64,000 bases of DNA from Schistocerca nitens (Eukaryota; Arthropoda; Insecta; Orthoptera; Acrididae). A program made the position numbers and the translations under genes. The DNA is taken from the NCBI RefSeq assembly GCF_023898315.1, contig NC_064622.1, positions 275,085,503 to 275,149,502 on the forward strand, given 5' to 3'. This document shows, one piece after another, positions 10,120 to 22,132 of the stretch (the stretch's first letter is position 1; each line of letters starts with the position of its first letter). The notes below the pieces were generated by a model. The model saw only the letters and a program-made list of their open reading frames with translations. It searched no databases and had not been told where the DNA came from.

Positions 10120-10667
10120 GGGTCCTAGCCTGAACGATTTTGAATGTGAATGAGGAATTGTTTTTGAACTTAAAATTTTCGTTTCGCAACATATTAAAAA
10201 AAAAAAGGTCTGAAGCACGCGTCAAATCAGATAAACAGATAAACCCGCAGAAACATTTTCCTCTTTCGACGTATTAAAAACCATAAAACAGCTCTGTGGT
10301 AGACTAGAGGGCGCGCCGAATCAGATGAATCTGCAGAAACCTCGTCAAAAACAACTAAAAAAATATCGTGTAAACGCGGGATGGATACTAAATAAATAAT
10401 CGAAATGCTCGAGGCGTAAGTGAATATGATCGCACCAGCAGGACAGAATGGTGCAGTGGTGCGAACACACAAAGAAGAAAACTCTATCACAGAACAGTTT
10501 TTACGGTTCTTAAAATGTTGAAAAATGAAAGATTCTGACGTTTTACCTGATTTAACGCGTGCTTCAGTCTAGTACGCAATGGTTTTATGGTTTTTAATAT
10601 ATTGCAAAATGAAAATTTTAAGGTCAGTACCAGTTCATTCGCATTTAGAATCGTGCAAGGTAGGACC
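10120..10667. mobile_element. Inverted-repeat element with subterminal tandem repeats
   Basis: The left end GGGTCCTAGCCTGAACGATT pairs with the right end AATCGTGCAAGGTAGGACC. Further in, CTTAAAATTTTCGTTTCGCA is mirrored by AAAATGAAAATTTTAAGG, and TGAAGCACGCGTCAAATCAG by GATTTAACGCGTGCTTCA. Inside each arm a module with TATTAAAAACCATAAAAC is repeated. The left-arm copies are about 80 bp apart and both end GCAGAAAC. No transposase. This is a MITE- or foldback-like non-autonomous element of unknown superfamily. Confidence 0.68.
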
Positions 10668-12983
10668 GTGACCTATGTTTTGCTGATTGTGTGTGTTTCA
10701 TCCACATGGTTCTTTTAGCTAATGTAAGGAGTTACAAAACCGAATAGATTCAGGATACAGATTTGTACATTACTGACGTTCTTATGTGCGCTATTGGCTG
10801 GTAGTAATGGTTGCATATAAAAAAAAAAACATTTAATACTTTCTGTATCTATTCAGTTTTAGAACCACAGAAGGCTCTTGTAGCAACCATGTAAAATAGA
10901 TTTCTAAATTTAAGAAGACAGCATTAGAAAGGACGATTGTTTACAAGCATTTTCACAAAGAGGCAGAGATCATGTTGGCGTATGATTTCTGCTTGGATCA
11001 AATTTAATGCGTGAGGTGCTGTTATTCGATTTGGCTCTACATGAAAGAAAAAGTTACTCATTTACGCTAAACCTTCTTCCCTGATTGACATTTTCATGCA
11101 AGTACGTGCTGTGTTCCAAAATCTGGGTTGAAAAAGAAGGAACTATCGAACAAGCTTAGTTTCTAACTAATTTCTTATGTTTAGACGCCAGAACGGCACG
11201 CTGTAACGTTGCCGTTGCTAAAGCAGGAATTATGTGATCCGACTGGGGATCAGACGCGTTATTTCTATGCAGTGCTCCTAGAATGCTAGTGAATGGTCTC
11301 TTTTAGTTAAAGCCATACTCCTTCTACATAATTCAGTGAAAGCGAGTGCTAGAGAAGTAATTAGAATTCGTAATTTCTCGCTTTTTGTCTAGCACCAGAA
11401 ATATAATCTGGCTACATTTCGAGGTTATAACACTACCAGAATAATTCTCTGTTCCAGAGTGTTTGACGGAACGCCTGAGTACACTCATTTAAATTTTCAT
11501 AACAGAATAAATCACGTAATACAGCAGGAGCCAAACATGTTGGGTCGTAGCAAACCTAAGTACTAACAAGCCAGAAAGTAGTGTCTGTTGCTATTTCTGT
11601 CTTCATATAATTTGGGCAGTTTCATTGTGCCATTGGTGCAGAATTATCAGTTACTCAGTTGTTGTCCGACATGTTGCGTTTGCAGAATGTCTGACAATGT
11701 TGTAGACGGTGTATCGCGAGAGACTTCACACTACTGAAAGCGTATCCCTCATTTCCATCCTCGACCGTTTACGCATTGCTTTCGTGGATGCTGCACTCGT
11801 TGGGAGTCCCACTCCTAGACGGGCGCGTCGTTTAACTATGCTGCAAGGAGGAAGTAGCGGTTTGTTGATTCGTACAAGTCGCACTGCTTGCTCCCTAGTG
11901 CGTGACGATGGCGACAACATTTAGCGCACCGACACCGGAAATCCCTACAATAGCAGTGCAACAACGAGTCGACAGCGATGCTTGTTGTCCATTCCGCGAA
12001 TCTTTCGCAACTTCGCGAGGTGGAAGAAGACAAATTGTTATGGACTCGTAAGACGGAAATTATGGAACGATGACACTCAAATCTGTTCAGTAAGAAGTAA
12101 ACAATAAATGACCTGTCACCGATATACATCGTGGTTTTTTTCTTTCGGCATTCGCTCGTAGATTCCTTGCACAAGAGAGCCACAACAAGCTCGGGGCGGT
12201 TTATTGAAACTTTAAGCAAGAACGGAAATCATCTTCTACAAGTTAATAGGACGAAATAAACGTTTTCAGCGCTCTTTTTCTTTTGCAGCATAAAGTAACA
12301 AGTCACAATTTCGCAATTTTTTTTGATCACCGTAGAAAGAAAGATCAGAGAAGGTAAACAAACTTGTATTACGCTAGGAAGTAGCAGGAAATTGTCCATG
12401 GCGTTTTCAGCAGAACCAGCCAGACATTTTACGTGATTTGGATAAACCACGGAAAATCTAAACCTGAACGGCCGAACTGGAATTAGAGTCCAACTTCTCA
12501 TGAATGACAGACAAGTGCTTCCTTACTGTGTCCCTCGCTTGGTAACACCACAAACTGGCAACTTTCATTTCACAGGTTTTGCCACAACCATCAGTTGATC
12601 TCTAGCACTAAACGATTACTGCCCTCTCCTAGCAAAAGAAAACAGGATTATAAACAATCGTTTCTACAACCGGATTCCACAATATCAGCCCCCGCTTTTC
12701 TAATTTACGAACATTGCGCCCCTGGAAAGGCAACTGACTATGGAACAGGTGTTATAAATAATAAACTGGACTGCGTAGTTGAGACAGAAAATGGGATTAA
12801 TATCGTATGTAAAATAATAATGAAACCGTTATCTGTTTCTTACCCTGTCGTCCTCAGCTGCGTATAATAAAAATAAATAAAAAGTTAAAATAAGGAAACA
12901 TTTGCATAATCACCTAAATATATTTTAAAACACACTCACACACCACACCGTTAGCTCTCTCATATCACAAAAACACGTTCAAC
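10668..12983. other. Unassigned intronic DNA
   Basis: About 2.3 kb, mostly AT-rich. A weak inverted repeat at 10735-10763 / 10843-10862 (GAATAGATTCAGGATACAG versus CTGTATCTATTC) surrounds a poly-A tract and may be a small MITE. Short frames near 11709-12219 occur on both strands, show no family resemblance and are not called as genes. Confidence 0.35.
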
Positions 12984-12994
12984 AGTATCTAATA

Positions 12995-13193
12995 GCCGGC
13001 CGCTGTGGTCGAGCGGTTCTAGGCGCTTTAGTCCGGAACCGCGCTGCTGCTGCGGTCGTAGGTTCGAATCCAGCCTCGTGCATGGATGTGTGTGATGTCC
13101 TTAGGTTAGTTAGGTTTAAGTAGTTCTAAGTATAGGGGACTGATGACCTCAGATGTTAAGTCCCATAGTGCTTAGAGCCATTTGAACCATTAA
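12995..13193 (+). mobile_element. SINE subfamily 1, 11-bp TSD
   Basis: GCCGGCCGCTGTGGTCGAGC head, box B GGTTCGAATCC, shared body, ending TTTGAACCATTA. AGTATCTAATA is repeated exactly at 12984-12994 and 13194-13204. Confidence 0.93.
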
Positions 13194-13377
13194 AGTATCT
13201 AATAACAATCAACATTTGGCAACACGATCCAAAAGATAACATCAAGGAAACAAATGCTCGCTTCCTAGTTCTGTGATAATGAAATTTCGTATGGCAGACA
13301 CACAAGAAGAATAGCTATAAAATAGGAAAAAGTACACATGTAGACCAGGATCTACGATATTTGTAGGTAGAAAATTA

Positions 13378-15660
13378 CTGCCAGCAGATAATTAGAGAAC
13401 TAATTCGTGAAGGCGGCTTCTTAGACCTCCTAGTAACAAACAGACCTGAACTTACCGAATCACTTAACGTAGAGGACGTACCAATGATCATAAGGCTGTG
13501 ATAGCAACTATGACTACGGGTTATACAAGGAATATTAAGAAACGACAGGAAAATATTTTTGTTTAACATGAGTTGCAAGATACAAATTGTGGAATATCTT
13601 AGTAGAGAGCATCAAATATTCATTGCTGGAGACGAAGATGTGGAGCACAAAAGGAAAAAATAATTCTGAAAAGCATCCTCCACTACGCTTTAGACAAGTA
13701 TGTTTTGAGCAAGGTCTTAAGGGATAGGAAGGACCCACCGTGGTTTAATAGCCGTATTAGAAAATTTCTACGTAAACAAACATAAGTTAAAACCTAGCTG
13801 ACAAATGAAAGCGAAATGGGAGAATTGTACAATGACTTTGAAAGTAAAGTTGTGTCACCTAATCTGAGTAAAAACCTCAAGAGGTTTTGGTATTACGTAA
13901 ATCAGTTGGTAGTACGTTCCTAGGTCATTGGTCCCTAGGCTTGTACAGTACTTAATCTAACTTACGCTAAGGACAACACAGACACACCAATGTCCGAGGG
14001 AGGACTCGAACCTCCGACGGGGGGAGCCGCGAAGAACCGTGGCAAGGAGCCTTAGACTGCGAGGCTACCCCTCGCGGCACGCAAAATCAATAAGCGGACT
14101 GAAATCTTCTATTCATTCACTCAGTGACCATACTGGCACCGAAATGGAAGCTAACAGAGCCATAGTTGGAATGCTGAGTTCGGTCTTTCGAAATTGTTTC
14201 ACCGCGGAAGATCATAACACGGTCCCTCCTTTCTGTCATCTACGAACGTAGAAATGGTAGGTACTGAGATAATCGATTGCGGAATAGAAAAGCGACCACA
14301 GTCGCTTACCAGTGAAAAGGCCACAGGATCAGATGAGATTCCTATAAGATTCTACAAAAATTATGCTCCCTTTATAGCAGCAGTTTATTGTAGACCGCTG
14401 GAGGAATGAGGAATTCCTAGCGACTGCAAAACAAGCGCAGGTGAATCCCGTTTTCAAGAAGAACCGTAGGATAGATGCACATAATTACAGGCCAATGACA
14501 CTTTTGCAGACTAATATCTCCTCTATAGAAATCAACATGGATTCCGCAAACAGAGAGCTTGCGAAACTCAGGCCGTTCTGTTCCTCCATGAGATTCATAG
14601 CGCTGTAAACAGCGGCACGCATGTTGATGTCGTGTTCCATGACTCCGGGAGGGTATTTGACACCGTCCCGTACTGCCATTTAGTCAAAGACCTATGAGAT
14701 TGCCAAGTATCGGACCAGATTTGCGACTGGATTCAAGAGTTCCTTGCAGATAGACCTCAAGTTATCGCTCGTATTTGAACAAAATCGTCAGATGTAAAGG
14801 TAATTTCCAGAATATCCCAAGGAAGCCTGATGGGACGGTTACAGTTTACAACGTATTTAAGTCATCTAGTAGAGACCGTCGCATGCTCCTTAAGACTGTT
14901 CGCAGCTGATGCGATTGTCTATAAGAAAGTAGCAGCGCCACAGTATCAATTTGCAGAATGACCAGCAGAGGGTTGGTGAATGTGCACGCTTTAGCAGTCG
15001 ACCCTGAACGTAAATAAATGTAACGTACTGCGCGTACTCACTACTGTACAACTAGACCATTGATGACAAGTTGCTGGAAACAGTATCTACCGTAAAATAT
15101 CTAGAAGTAACTATCCAGAATGACCTTATGTATAATGACCACATAAAACAAATAGGAGGAAAACTGATGCCACACTGAGATTAATGGGAAGAATGTTAAG
15201 GGAATGTAGCCCACAAAGAAATAGTTTTCGAGACGCTTGTATGACAGAGTCTTGGTTATTCTTAACCAATCTGGGATCCTTACCAGGTAAGACTCACAGA
15301 GGAGATGGAGAAGACCCAACGAAGAGCGGCGCTTTTCGACACAGCATCCTTTAGCCGACGCGAAGATGTTACAGAGATGTTCAACAAAATCCAATGGCAG
15401 GCGTTACAAGAGATGCGTTGCGCATCACGGAGAAATTTACCATTGAAATTTCGAGAGAATACTTTCCCGGAAGAGTCGTACAACGTATTTCTCCGTCCGA
15501 CATACATTTCGCTAAATGGCAACGACGAGAAAATACGAGAAAGTGGAGCTAATACAGAGGCTTACCGACAATCAGTCTTCCCACGCGCCATTCACGAGTG
15601 GAACAGGAAAGGCAGGGGGGGGGGGGGGGGATTTACAGAGTATGATGTACACGTGCATGA
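13378..15660 (+). mobile_element. Old, heavily decayed CR1-like LINE
   Basis: Traces run in order. An endonuclease C-terminal segment (FLDLLVTNRPEL-like, about 13410-13450) comes first, then a linker (FWYYVNQL near 13885). The RT follows: KATGSDEIPIRFYKN (about 14316), HNYRPMTLLQT (about 14480), FDTVPYCHLVKD (about 14660), RLFAADAIVYKKV (about 14895) and thumb sequence near 15300-15560 including FPRAIHEWNRKG. The catalytic box reads FAAD rather than FADD. Many frame changes and stops show great age. The 3' end is a 16-base G run instead of a GATGTA tail. A SINE sits inside at 13905-14078. Confidence 0.78.
13905..14078 (-). mobile_element. tRNA-derived SINE, subfamily 2, inside the old LINE
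   Basis: On the minus strand the head is GCCGCGAGGGGTAGCCTCGC, box B is GGAGGTTCGAGTCCTCCCTC, and the body has GTCCTTAGCGTAAGTTAGAT and GGGACCAATGACC. The flanks ACGTAAATCA (13895-13904) and ACGCAAAATCA (14079-14089) look like an aged TSD. Confidence 0.85.
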
Positions 15661-15872
15661 CTCATTATTTGCGTAAAAATATCGTGGGGGTAATAGCAAC
15701 CAACTATGCGTGGGAGTGTGTAGGTGGAGGTGAAAAGAAGTAACATGCAGAAATATCCGATAAAGGCTGATATTAACACCAAATCCATACTGATTACAGT
15801 CACGATCACTCTAGAATTATGGGTAGGTGGGAGGTGGGAAGGGTGCGGGGGTGGGGGAGGGGGTGGGGGAAG
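15615..15872 (+). repeat. G-rich low-complexity tracts
   Basis: A run of 16 G at 15615-15630 is followed at about 15820-15872 by GGGTAGGTGGGAGG-type sequence with many G-triplets. Both can in principle form G-quadruplexes. No gene overlaps them. Confidence 0.7.
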
Positions 15873-16415
15873 CGCTATACAGTGAAGGGATTTCTAACAA
15901 AATATGCACAAGTCGCACTCACTACTACGAAAAATTAACTGTGGGACAGTAAGACACCACTAGCATACCTATGGCTAAGGGTTTTGGGATCACAAGTCGT
16001 GACAGGACTGTTCAATGGAACCAGCCTCGCTATGAAATGTCTCATGGCAAACGTTACCAAAACGACAGTTCTGAATGGCGAGTCGAAGGGAGAAGATGTG
16101 TTGATTCCACGTATTCACAGCGTTTTCTTCGACATCTATTTCAAACGACGGCAGTTATCTGTTGCAACCTCAGGGACTAGCAACTAGGCACAAGGGTAAT
16201 CGGTTCAAGTGTGTGGATTAAGTCTGTAAAATCCAAACTTCCCACATGATCAATTGTACAGGATGTTGGGGAAGTGCAGATATTTTGATCATTGGCGCCG
16301 TACTAAGCACCCACTCCAGTGTGTTAGCTGCTTTTGCTCTGTGTGTAACACTGTTTCCGCAGGCACGTCGTATAATTCACTACCTCATGTTTTCTTCACA
16401 GTTGTAACTGCACCA
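15873..16415. other. Unassigned intronic DNA
   Basis: Two overlapping short frames near 15971-16187 have no recognisable domain. No repeat identified. Confidence 0.3.
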
Positions 16416-16427
16416 CCAAGAGGACTG

Positions 16428-16629
16428 CCGGCCGACGTGGCCGTGCGGTTAAAGGCGCTGCAGTCTGGAACCGCAAGACCGCTACGGTCGCAGGTTCGAA
16501 TCCTGCCTCGGGCATGGATGTTTGTGATGTCCTTAGGTTAGTTAGGTTTAACTAGTTCTAAGTTCTAGGGGACTAATGACCTCAGCAGTTGAGTCCCATA
16601 GTGCTCAGAGCCATTTGAACCATTTTTGA
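16428..16629 (+). mobile_element. SINE subfamily 1, 12-bp TSD
   Basis: GCCGGCCGACGTGGCCGTGC head, box B GGTTCGAATCC, full body. ACCAAGAGGACT is exactly repeated at 16416-16427 and 16630-16641. Confidence 0.93.
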
Positions 16630-16641
16630 ACCAAGAGGACT

Positions 16642-17153
16642 ACACCTGTAAATAAAGACTAACCGTTTTGCGTCCTCGCGTCCATGTGTCCACACTTCAA
16701 CATTTGACCTGATGCCCCGCGGCAAATAAGCATTAACTGATTGCTCTCGCCACATGTACTTGGAGATATTAACCATCCTAAAAACATACTGCTCCTAATA
16801 GCTATTCCTAATATGGTAAATACTGATGTAATGTTATTCAGTACGCTGTCCTCAGCCACTAATTAAAAATTTGCACTTATACTCCTAACACCGTGTATGT
16901 GCATGCTCACGAATGGGTCAGCCAAAAACTTTCTTTTCGAGAAGAAATGTTGTTGTCCAAAAGCACTTGCTTAAATTTTTTCAGATTTAATTTATTGCAC
17001 AAAGAATTATTGTCTCTAATTTATTTATATGTGTACTTACCTAGAAAGGAAAAGAGGCATTGCAAAAAAATCGAGATTGAGCACAGTACTGATGAACTAC
17101 TTCTCCTGCTGTGATAATGTACGCCGGAAAAACAGAGGTTTAGGAGGTAGGAC
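16642..17153. other. Unassigned intronic DNA
   Basis: No gene or known repeat recognised. Confidence 0.3.
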
Positions 17154-17164
17154 AAAAGAAAATA

Positions 17165-17368
17165 GCCGGCCGGAGTGGTCGAGCGGTTCTAGGCGCTACA
17201 GTCTGGAACCGCGCGACCGCTACGGTCGCAGGTTCGAATCCTGCCTCGGGCACGGATATGTGTGCTGTCCTTAGGTTAGTTAGGTTTAAGTAGTTCTATG
17301 TTCTAGGGGACTGATGACCTCAGATGTTAAGTCCCATAGTGCTCAGAGCCATTTGAACAATTTTTTTG
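17165..17368 (+). mobile_element. SINE subfamily 1, 11-bp TSD
   Basis: GCCGGCCGGAGTGGTCGAGC head, canonical box B, full body with a short T-rich end. AAAAGAAAATA is exactly repeated at 17154-17164 and 17369-17379. Confidence 0.93.
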
Positions 17369-17379
17369 AAAAGAAAATA

Positions 17380-17758
17380 ATTAATGCTTCAAATTAGTGT
17401 ACCTACTAAATATGTTCACTTATTGACTGTCGTCTTCGAAATAGTACCCTGTGTTCGACCCTTCCGATGCTCAAAACATTTGTGAAGGGCAGTTTTCGTG
17501 AGGCTGTGCGGTAGCTACTTCTTTTATGCCTCTCAAGGCATCACTAAAACACACTGCTCGTTCACTGCCAAAGAGCTGAGCGATTTTGATAAAACTTGTC
17601 CCAGTATACGGATACAATCTCGCACAAATACAGCACGAATAATAGTTCCTTAATATTGTTAGCAGTCTGACTTATTTTGTATCGAGGCGGTACAACTATC
17701 AAATGCGGTACGCAGACATTCATACACTTGTTCACATATCAGCGAGCACCAGCTAGTA
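17380..17758. other. Unassigned intronic DNA
   Basis: Nothing recognised. Confidence 0.3.
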
Positions 17759-17761
17759 CTC

Positions 17762-17925
17762 TTGTGACGGTCCGCGCGGCTCCCCCCGTCGGAGGTTCGA
17801 GTCCTCCCTTGGGCATGGGTGTGTGTGTCGTAAGTAAGTAAGTTAGTTTGATTAAATAGTGTGTAATCTTAGGGACCGATGACCTGAGCAGTTTGGTCCC
17901 GTAACACCTTACCACAAATTTCAAA
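17762..17925 (+). mobile_element. SINE subfamily 2, 5'-truncated
   Basis: Begins inside the tRNA-like head (GACGGTCCGCGCGGC), with box B GGAGGTTCGAGTCCTCCC, then AGTAAGTTAGTTTGATTAAA and GGGACCGATGACCTGAGCAG. Ends near GTCCCGTAAC. No clear TSD. Confidence 0.85.
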
Positions 17926-19205
17926 ATTTCCTCACAAATTACACATGTAGCCAGCATTTTGTGTCTGAACTGCCAGTGATATTACTTTTCTAAAGGAATT
18001 ACTTGACCCATGCTATTGGAAAGCATCAATATTATTCATTGTTTTGTCCCATAGTATCGCTATCTTGCGCTTCATTTGAAGTCCAGATTACTCCACATTG
18101 TACTCTGTTTAGGACTTCTTTTGGCTCCTGTATCGCTCTTCGGTTTCGTAATGCAGTGGAAGTTTCATTTCCCTATGTACGACCTATTTGGCAAACACGT
18201 CGCAAAGACACCCACTCCTCCCCTCCAGGAAAGCAATAGTGCGTGTATTTTAGACCGAAAATCTGCTGTCTTTTCTACTTTCTCCTGTCTGTTACAGCAA
18301 TCTAAACGACGATAAGCAATAATTTTCCACTAATGATATTCTTTTCTTGTCGGGCACGCATGTAGCTTGTTTGAATATGTAAGCATCTCTCTGGACAATA
18401 GCGCCACATAGAGCGGCTGCAGTTGCTAAATCTTGCGTCTCACATTTGTTCCTTTACGAAGTTTCGTCAGACTTGTAAAATAACAATTTCTTCGCCACCA
18501 AGGTTTTATTTACATCCGTTGCGAAACTTCGTGACTCGACGGCTGCGTCTAAGAAATTTTGCATACTGTTCTGTTTAGATGCACGGAATTATGAACTTCG
18601 TTGTAACATTCACTTGTTCTCGTTTTGCTGATTCTATGCTTAATCAAAATTTGGTATATCAACCAAAGTCTGTTTTAGTTTATTGTTACGTCCGATTTAA
18701 TAATTCCCGTTGCTCACACAGCTTCCACTGGAATGCAAACATCCCTCTGACAACACCGAAGCTGTTGCTAAGGACATTTTCGAAGTTCCAGTATGTAGCT
18801 CCATAGCTCTCAACGGGAGGCTGATTAGGGACTTCTGGTTTTATCTAGCAACCGTCGGATCATAGTTACCTAAGCACGTCCAGTGGACGACGGGTCAACT
18901 TTGGTCTTTCGTATCTTTTCCTTATCGCCCTCTATCTCTTCCAGGGACCGCCCGGTGAACTCTGAATATGTACCGTGACACCACAAAGGTTACTGATTCT
19001 GATTCGTTTAAGATATTAACTAAATATTAAGCAAATCGAAACATTTACAGAAAAACTGAAAGTGCTTATATACAGCGAGCAGACAGTAACACTTAACAGG
19101 TTCACAGGCACGCTGAGGTACACAAGATACTTTCGTGCTCTGCCTTAACCCACGTTTGTAAATCAGACTGAAATCTCTTGTCCTTCATATGAATGTTTAC
19201 TCTTT
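17926..19205. other. Unassigned intronic DNA
   Basis: About 1.3 kb with short frames but no domain, splice-bounded exon or repeat that I can support. Confidence 0.3.
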
Positions 19206-19304
19206 TTATATCTGTATCTACATTTATACACCGTATTCCAGCTATCGGAATGCGGTAGAGGGTACATCAGTGTAACTATAATTTCCCTCTTTTACATCAG
19301 CATC
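19206..19304 (-). mobile_element. LINE 3' end fragment (CR1-like tail)
   Basis: The reverse complement reads GTACCCTCTACCGCATTCCG then GTGTATAAATGTAGATACAG. This is the same layout as the CR1-like 3' ends at 4600-4664 and 6690-6738. Only the non-coding tail remains. Confidence 0.6.
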
Positions 19305-19306
19305 TA

Positions 19307-20567
19307 CAGGGTGTTCATAAAGTCTGGGTACACAGTGAATTCTAAGAAATAACAATAAAGCTCCTTTTAGTCACTTAGTATTAATAAATAACGTTTAAAC
19401 ATGAGTTCCGCGCTTTTCAATGCATAATTTGATGCGCTTTGTAAGATTAAGGTGAACTCGATGGAGCAGTCTGTATTGCCGTCAATTGTAGCACACATAC
19501 TGGTAATGTGGTCTGTCAGGTGGTTTAACTTTGTAACTGTCATCATCCTCTTTCAGCATACCCCAGAAAAAGAAATCAAGGGGAGAAAGATGTGGCGAGC
19601 TAGGGGACCACTCCACATGACCTCTTCTCCCAATTCACTGAAGAAAATTGTCATTCAGCTCATCTCTTAACAGCTGCAGCAAAATGGGCATAGGCCCCAT
19701 CCTACTGAAACAGTCTGGAAGTCCCTCATCCAAACGCTCAGTTTGAGGCATCAATTAGTGTCTCAGCATGTTTGGATAAGTCTCATTTGTTACATTTTCA
19801 TCAAAGAAGAAAGGTCGTATCACATGAGCTTTCGACAAAACACACCACACCGTCACCTCTGGCAGCCCTGCTGTTTCGATGGACTCATTCATTGCGAATT
19901 GCCTTGAGACCAGTATTGAATATTTTGTCTGTTCATTTCACCATTGACATAAAACACAGCTTCATCACTGAACAACACTCAGTCTTTAGTGAAACTGATA
20001 ATTTTATCCAATTTATCTGCAGACCATTCACATATCTGCACGTGTCTATCAAGGTCATCTTCATTTAAGTGATGCAATATCTGTAACTTGCACGGATTAA
20101 GTCTCTTCTCTGCCAGGATTTTGTAGATGGATGACGTTGGAACACTCAACTCCGTGGATATCTGACAAAGCTATTTCTTTGGGTTAGCATAAACCTTGGC
20201 CAAGACAGTCTCTTTTGTTTCGTCTGAAGTCTTTGGTCGTTTGGAACAGGGTTTGTCCAACACAATATCTGTTCCTTTAAATTTGGTGGTAAATTTCCCG
20301 TCGGCAGTAAAACGAATAGGTTCACGGTGAGGGCGTCGAAACCTAAATTCTCCCGCAATTTTGCGATACGACCATCTTATCGACCACTTAAGAGTTCTTC
20401 TTTACACAGAGCCATCATTCAATTTGGAAAAAACGAAATTTATTAGAATTATTAGAATTTATTTTGCTATTGTTTATTTACTAATATTTATTAACGTTTA
20501 TAGAACATAGAATATTTATTAGAATTTAATAGAATTCCCTATGTACGCAGACTTTGTGGACACCCTG
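19307..20567 (-). mobile_element. Tc1/mariner-superfamily transposon with TIRs and TA flanks (element A)
   Basis: TIRs are CAGGGTGTTCATAAAGTCTG (left) and CAGGGTGTCCACAAAGTCTG (reverse complement of the right end), flanked by TA at 19305-19306 and 20568-20569. The minus strand encodes SDEAVFYVNGEMNRQN around the first catalytic Asp (about 19930-19980), then VTVWCVLSKAHVIRPFFFDE. The region carrying the second and third acidic residues is not recognisable, and stops interrupt the frame. The remaining 1261 bp are close to a full element. The insertion lies in the GATGTAG tail of a LINE. The interior was copied to 24983-25895. Confidence 0.82.
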
Positions 20568-20569
20568 TA

Positions 20570-20790
20570 CATCGGGCATTCATGCTCTAAAAACCACCGT
20601 GAAGTGTATGGCAGAGGATACTTGTCGTTACGATCACGGAAGGAGAACGGGTAGGAGGATTGTTTAAACACCTCTGTGCCCACTGTAATTAATCTGATAT
20701 TGTCATCGCGATCTCTACGATAGCGATAGGTCGGGGTTGTAGTACATTCCTAGATTCATCATTAAAGCTCGTTCTTGGTCATTTGTAAGT
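20570..20790 (-). mobile_element. LINE 3' end fragment flanking element A
   Basis: The reverse complement gives TATCCTCTGCCATACACTTC then GAGCATGAATGCCCGATGTA, a diverged CR1-like 3' end. Joined across element A, it runs straight into the GATG tail sequence at 19299-19304. Confidence 0.6.
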
Positions 20791-21244
20791 AGGCTTTCTC
20801 GGGGCAGTTTCATCTATCTTCATACGTCGGCCAGTTCAGATTCTTCAGCATCTTAAAGACTCTCTTCCATTGGTTAAACAAACATGTGACCATTCGGTCT
20901 TCTGTGGACATTCTGGAATATGGTATTGTATACATAACACGTCTGTACACTTTAATATTTATAGATGAAAAACAGTATATCTTTATAAAACTGGAGCACA
21001 ATTTACCTTTAAGCACGTCAATAAATGGTATTCAGCACCAAGTACCCCATCAAATTAGTGAGCATGGCAAAGTGTATGCAGTTGTCATAGAATGTATTTT
21101 TTACGTTTATCGTCAGATTTGTGTTATGTATACAAAATTCAACTTTCCTTTTACTATGCTACCAAATTCACCATGTCGATGTACGTGTATATGTTCGCGA
21201 TGATATCTTGAAGTTTACAGAAATAGTCGATTTGTACCAGCCAA
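20791..21244. other. Unassigned intronic DNA
   Basis: AT-rich. A 105-codon frame at 20886-21203 has no recognisable domain and is probably chance. Confidence 0.3.
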
Positions 21245-21245
21245 G

Positions 21246-21640
21246 TCAGCCGAGGGCCCTAATGCGCTGCTTCCTGGACTCCGGTAGGCGCGCCAGCTCC
21301 GGATCGTATCCGCCCGGTGGATTAACGACGACGGCTGGTGTGCCAGCCAGCTTTGATGTGGTTTTTAGGCGGTTTTCCGCATCCCCCTGGGTGAATACCG
21401 GGTTGGTTCCCACGTCCCACCTCAGTTACACGACTCGCAGACATTTGAAAGCGTTCGCACTATTTCATGGCTTACACTAAACGCAGACAGATGGGGTACA
21501 CTAATTCCGTTCCGGGGGGTGCGGGGTGGGGACAGGAAGGGCATCCAGCTACCCTCTGACACTAACATCGACAAATGCGTAGTAACTCGGCCGACCCCGT
21601 GTTAAAGTGGGACAAAGGGGCTAAGGCCCAAAGGAAATGA
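21246..21640 (+). mobile_element. tRNA-derived SINE, long type
   Basis: The head GCCGAGGGCCCTAATGCGCT is box-A-like and GGATCGTATCCG is box-B-like. The long body has GTTTTTAGGCGGTTTTCCGC, CACGACTCGCAGACATTTGA and AGGAAGGGCATCCAGCTACC. I recognise this body from memory as a common grasshopper repeat. It ends in an A-rich stretch (GGCCCAAAGGAAATGATG). No clean TSD. Confidence 0.65.
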
Positions 21641-21953
21641 TGATGTACGCGAATATTGGTACATTCGTAGCTTACATATATTTGCTATTTCTTACAGGAA
21701 TTGTATCTCGAGTTATCTTCAACTACTTGAAAAGGCATGACACAGCAGCACAAACTCAAATCTAGAAATGCTGTTTCCGTGGTTGTATGTTAGAGTATAT
21801 ACGTAGTCCTATCCCCGCAAGATCTGTAATTATGAAGGAGATATTCCAGTGTATTGTACTAGAAATGAGTAATAAATTCAGAAGTGGATGCCGGATTGAG
21901 TGATATTGCGTCATAGCGTATTTCGTCACTTGTAAGCACCTCTCGTTGTTTTT
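21641..21953. other. Unassigned intronic DNA
   Basis: Nothing recognised. Confidence 0.3.
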
Positions 21954-21965
21954 GGCGTTACTGTT

Positions 21966-22120
21966 CAAATGGTTCAAATGGCTCTGAGCACTATGGGACT
22001 TAACTACTGTGGTCATCAGTCCCCTAGAACTTAGAACTACTTAAACCTAACTAACCTAAGGACATCACACACATCCATGCCCGAGGCAGGATTCGAACCT
22101 GCGACCGTAGCAGTCGCGTG
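21966..22120 (-). mobile_element. SINE subfamily 1, 5'-truncated, 12-bp TSD
   Basis: On the minus strand it starts inside the tRNA-like head just before box B (GCAGGTTCGAATCCTGCC) and keeps the complete body, ending TTTGAACCATTTGAAC. GGCGTTACTGTT is repeated exactly at 21954-21965 and 22121-22132. The missing head plus a proper TSD shows truncation at insertion. Confidence 0.93.
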
Positions 22121-22132
22121 GGCGTTACTGTT

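Noticed and set aside
11709-12219. Possible host exon from overlapping frames on both strands
   Set aside because: No domain, no convincing splice sites and no compositional change like that at 7018-7116.
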